Below are positions 25,379 to 25,455 of a stretch of DNA of 25,455 nt, in pieces. This DNA is from an uncultured Oxalobacter sp. GTDB taxonomy: Bacteria > Pseudomonadota > Gammaproteobacteria > Burkholderiales > Burkholderiaceae_D. The DNA is taken from NCBI GenBank assembly GCA_934401755.1, contig CAKRSU010000027.1, positions 1 to 25,455 on the forward strand, written 5' to 3'. A program made the translations under genes and the position numbers. The notes below the pieces were generated by a model. That model did not search any database. It was not told the DNA's origin and saw nothing but the letters and a program-made list of their open reading frames with translations. Every line of letters starts with the position of its first letter. Within the stretch, counting starts at the first letter, position 1.

Positions 25379-25455
25379 ACCAACAACCAACAACCAACAA
25401 CCAACAACCAACAACCAACAACCAACAACCAACAACCAACAACCAACAACCAACA
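25379..25455. repeat. Heptanucleotide tandem repeat (CAACAAC)n, cut by the window end
   Basis: A perfect 7-bp unit CAACAAC is repeated about eleven times without a mismatch and continues to the last base, so the true copy number is unknown. The unit is not a multiple of three, so changes in copy number would shift a reading frame or change spacer length. The tract has no stop codon in any frame on either strand. On the plus strand it would read QQPTTNN. Confidence 0.95.

Noticed and set aside
25379..25455. CRISPR array
   Set aside because: The repeat is a continuous 7-bp tandem unit without spacers, and no cas genes are in the window.

Overview
The window looks like core chromosome of an AT-rich betaproteobacterium, most likely Burkholderiales and perhaps near the Alcaligenaceae or Sutterellaceae. 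That placement is inference. It rests on the betaproteobacterial gene neighbourhoods psd-pssA-leuA-rpsO-pnp-quinone oxidoreductase, hrpA/argA/yggX and pepA/lptF-lptG-cysB, and on the short form of Psd. GC content was judged by eye, not computed.

Layout. Positions 1-96 (+) are the last codons of an outer-membrane beta-barrel protein, closed by a terminator. A long minus-strand run follows: quinone oxidoreductase (169-1149), pnp (1342-3480) and rpsO (3665-3934). Three tandem paralogous BamE-like lipoproteins (4228-5771) interrupt it on the plus strand. The minus strand resumes with leuA, pssA, psd, a YbhB-type PEBP protein, yggX and argA (5826-11611). The RNA helicase gene hrpA (11705-15658, +) diverges from argA and runs into cysB with only 8 bp between. 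cysB, lptG and lptF (15667-18945) form a minus-strand operon diverging from pepA (18981-20474, +). An orphan AAA+ ATPase, folA and a secreted TPR protein (20544-24759) follow on the minus strand. tRNA-Arg(ACG) lies at 25000-25076. The right end is a heptanucleotide repeat tract just downstream of a good sigma-70 type promoter, cut by the window edge.

Most genes are housekeeping: RNA turnover and ribosome (pnp, rpsO, hrpA), phosphatidylethanolamine synthesis (pssA then psd), amino-acid biosynthesis (leuA, argA, cysB for sulfur), LPS transport (lptFG), iron/oxidative protection (yggX), peptide turnover (pepA) and folate (folA). The accessory or poorly understood parts are the lipoprotein triplet, the AAA+ ATPase with its dyad-rich upstream region, the structured pssA-leuA spacer, and the repeat tract at the right edge. 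I see no complete insertion sequence, CRISPR array, prophage or recognisable defence operon. The strongest lead for an undescribed system is either the repeat-controlled locus starting at the right edge or the AAA+ ATPase.
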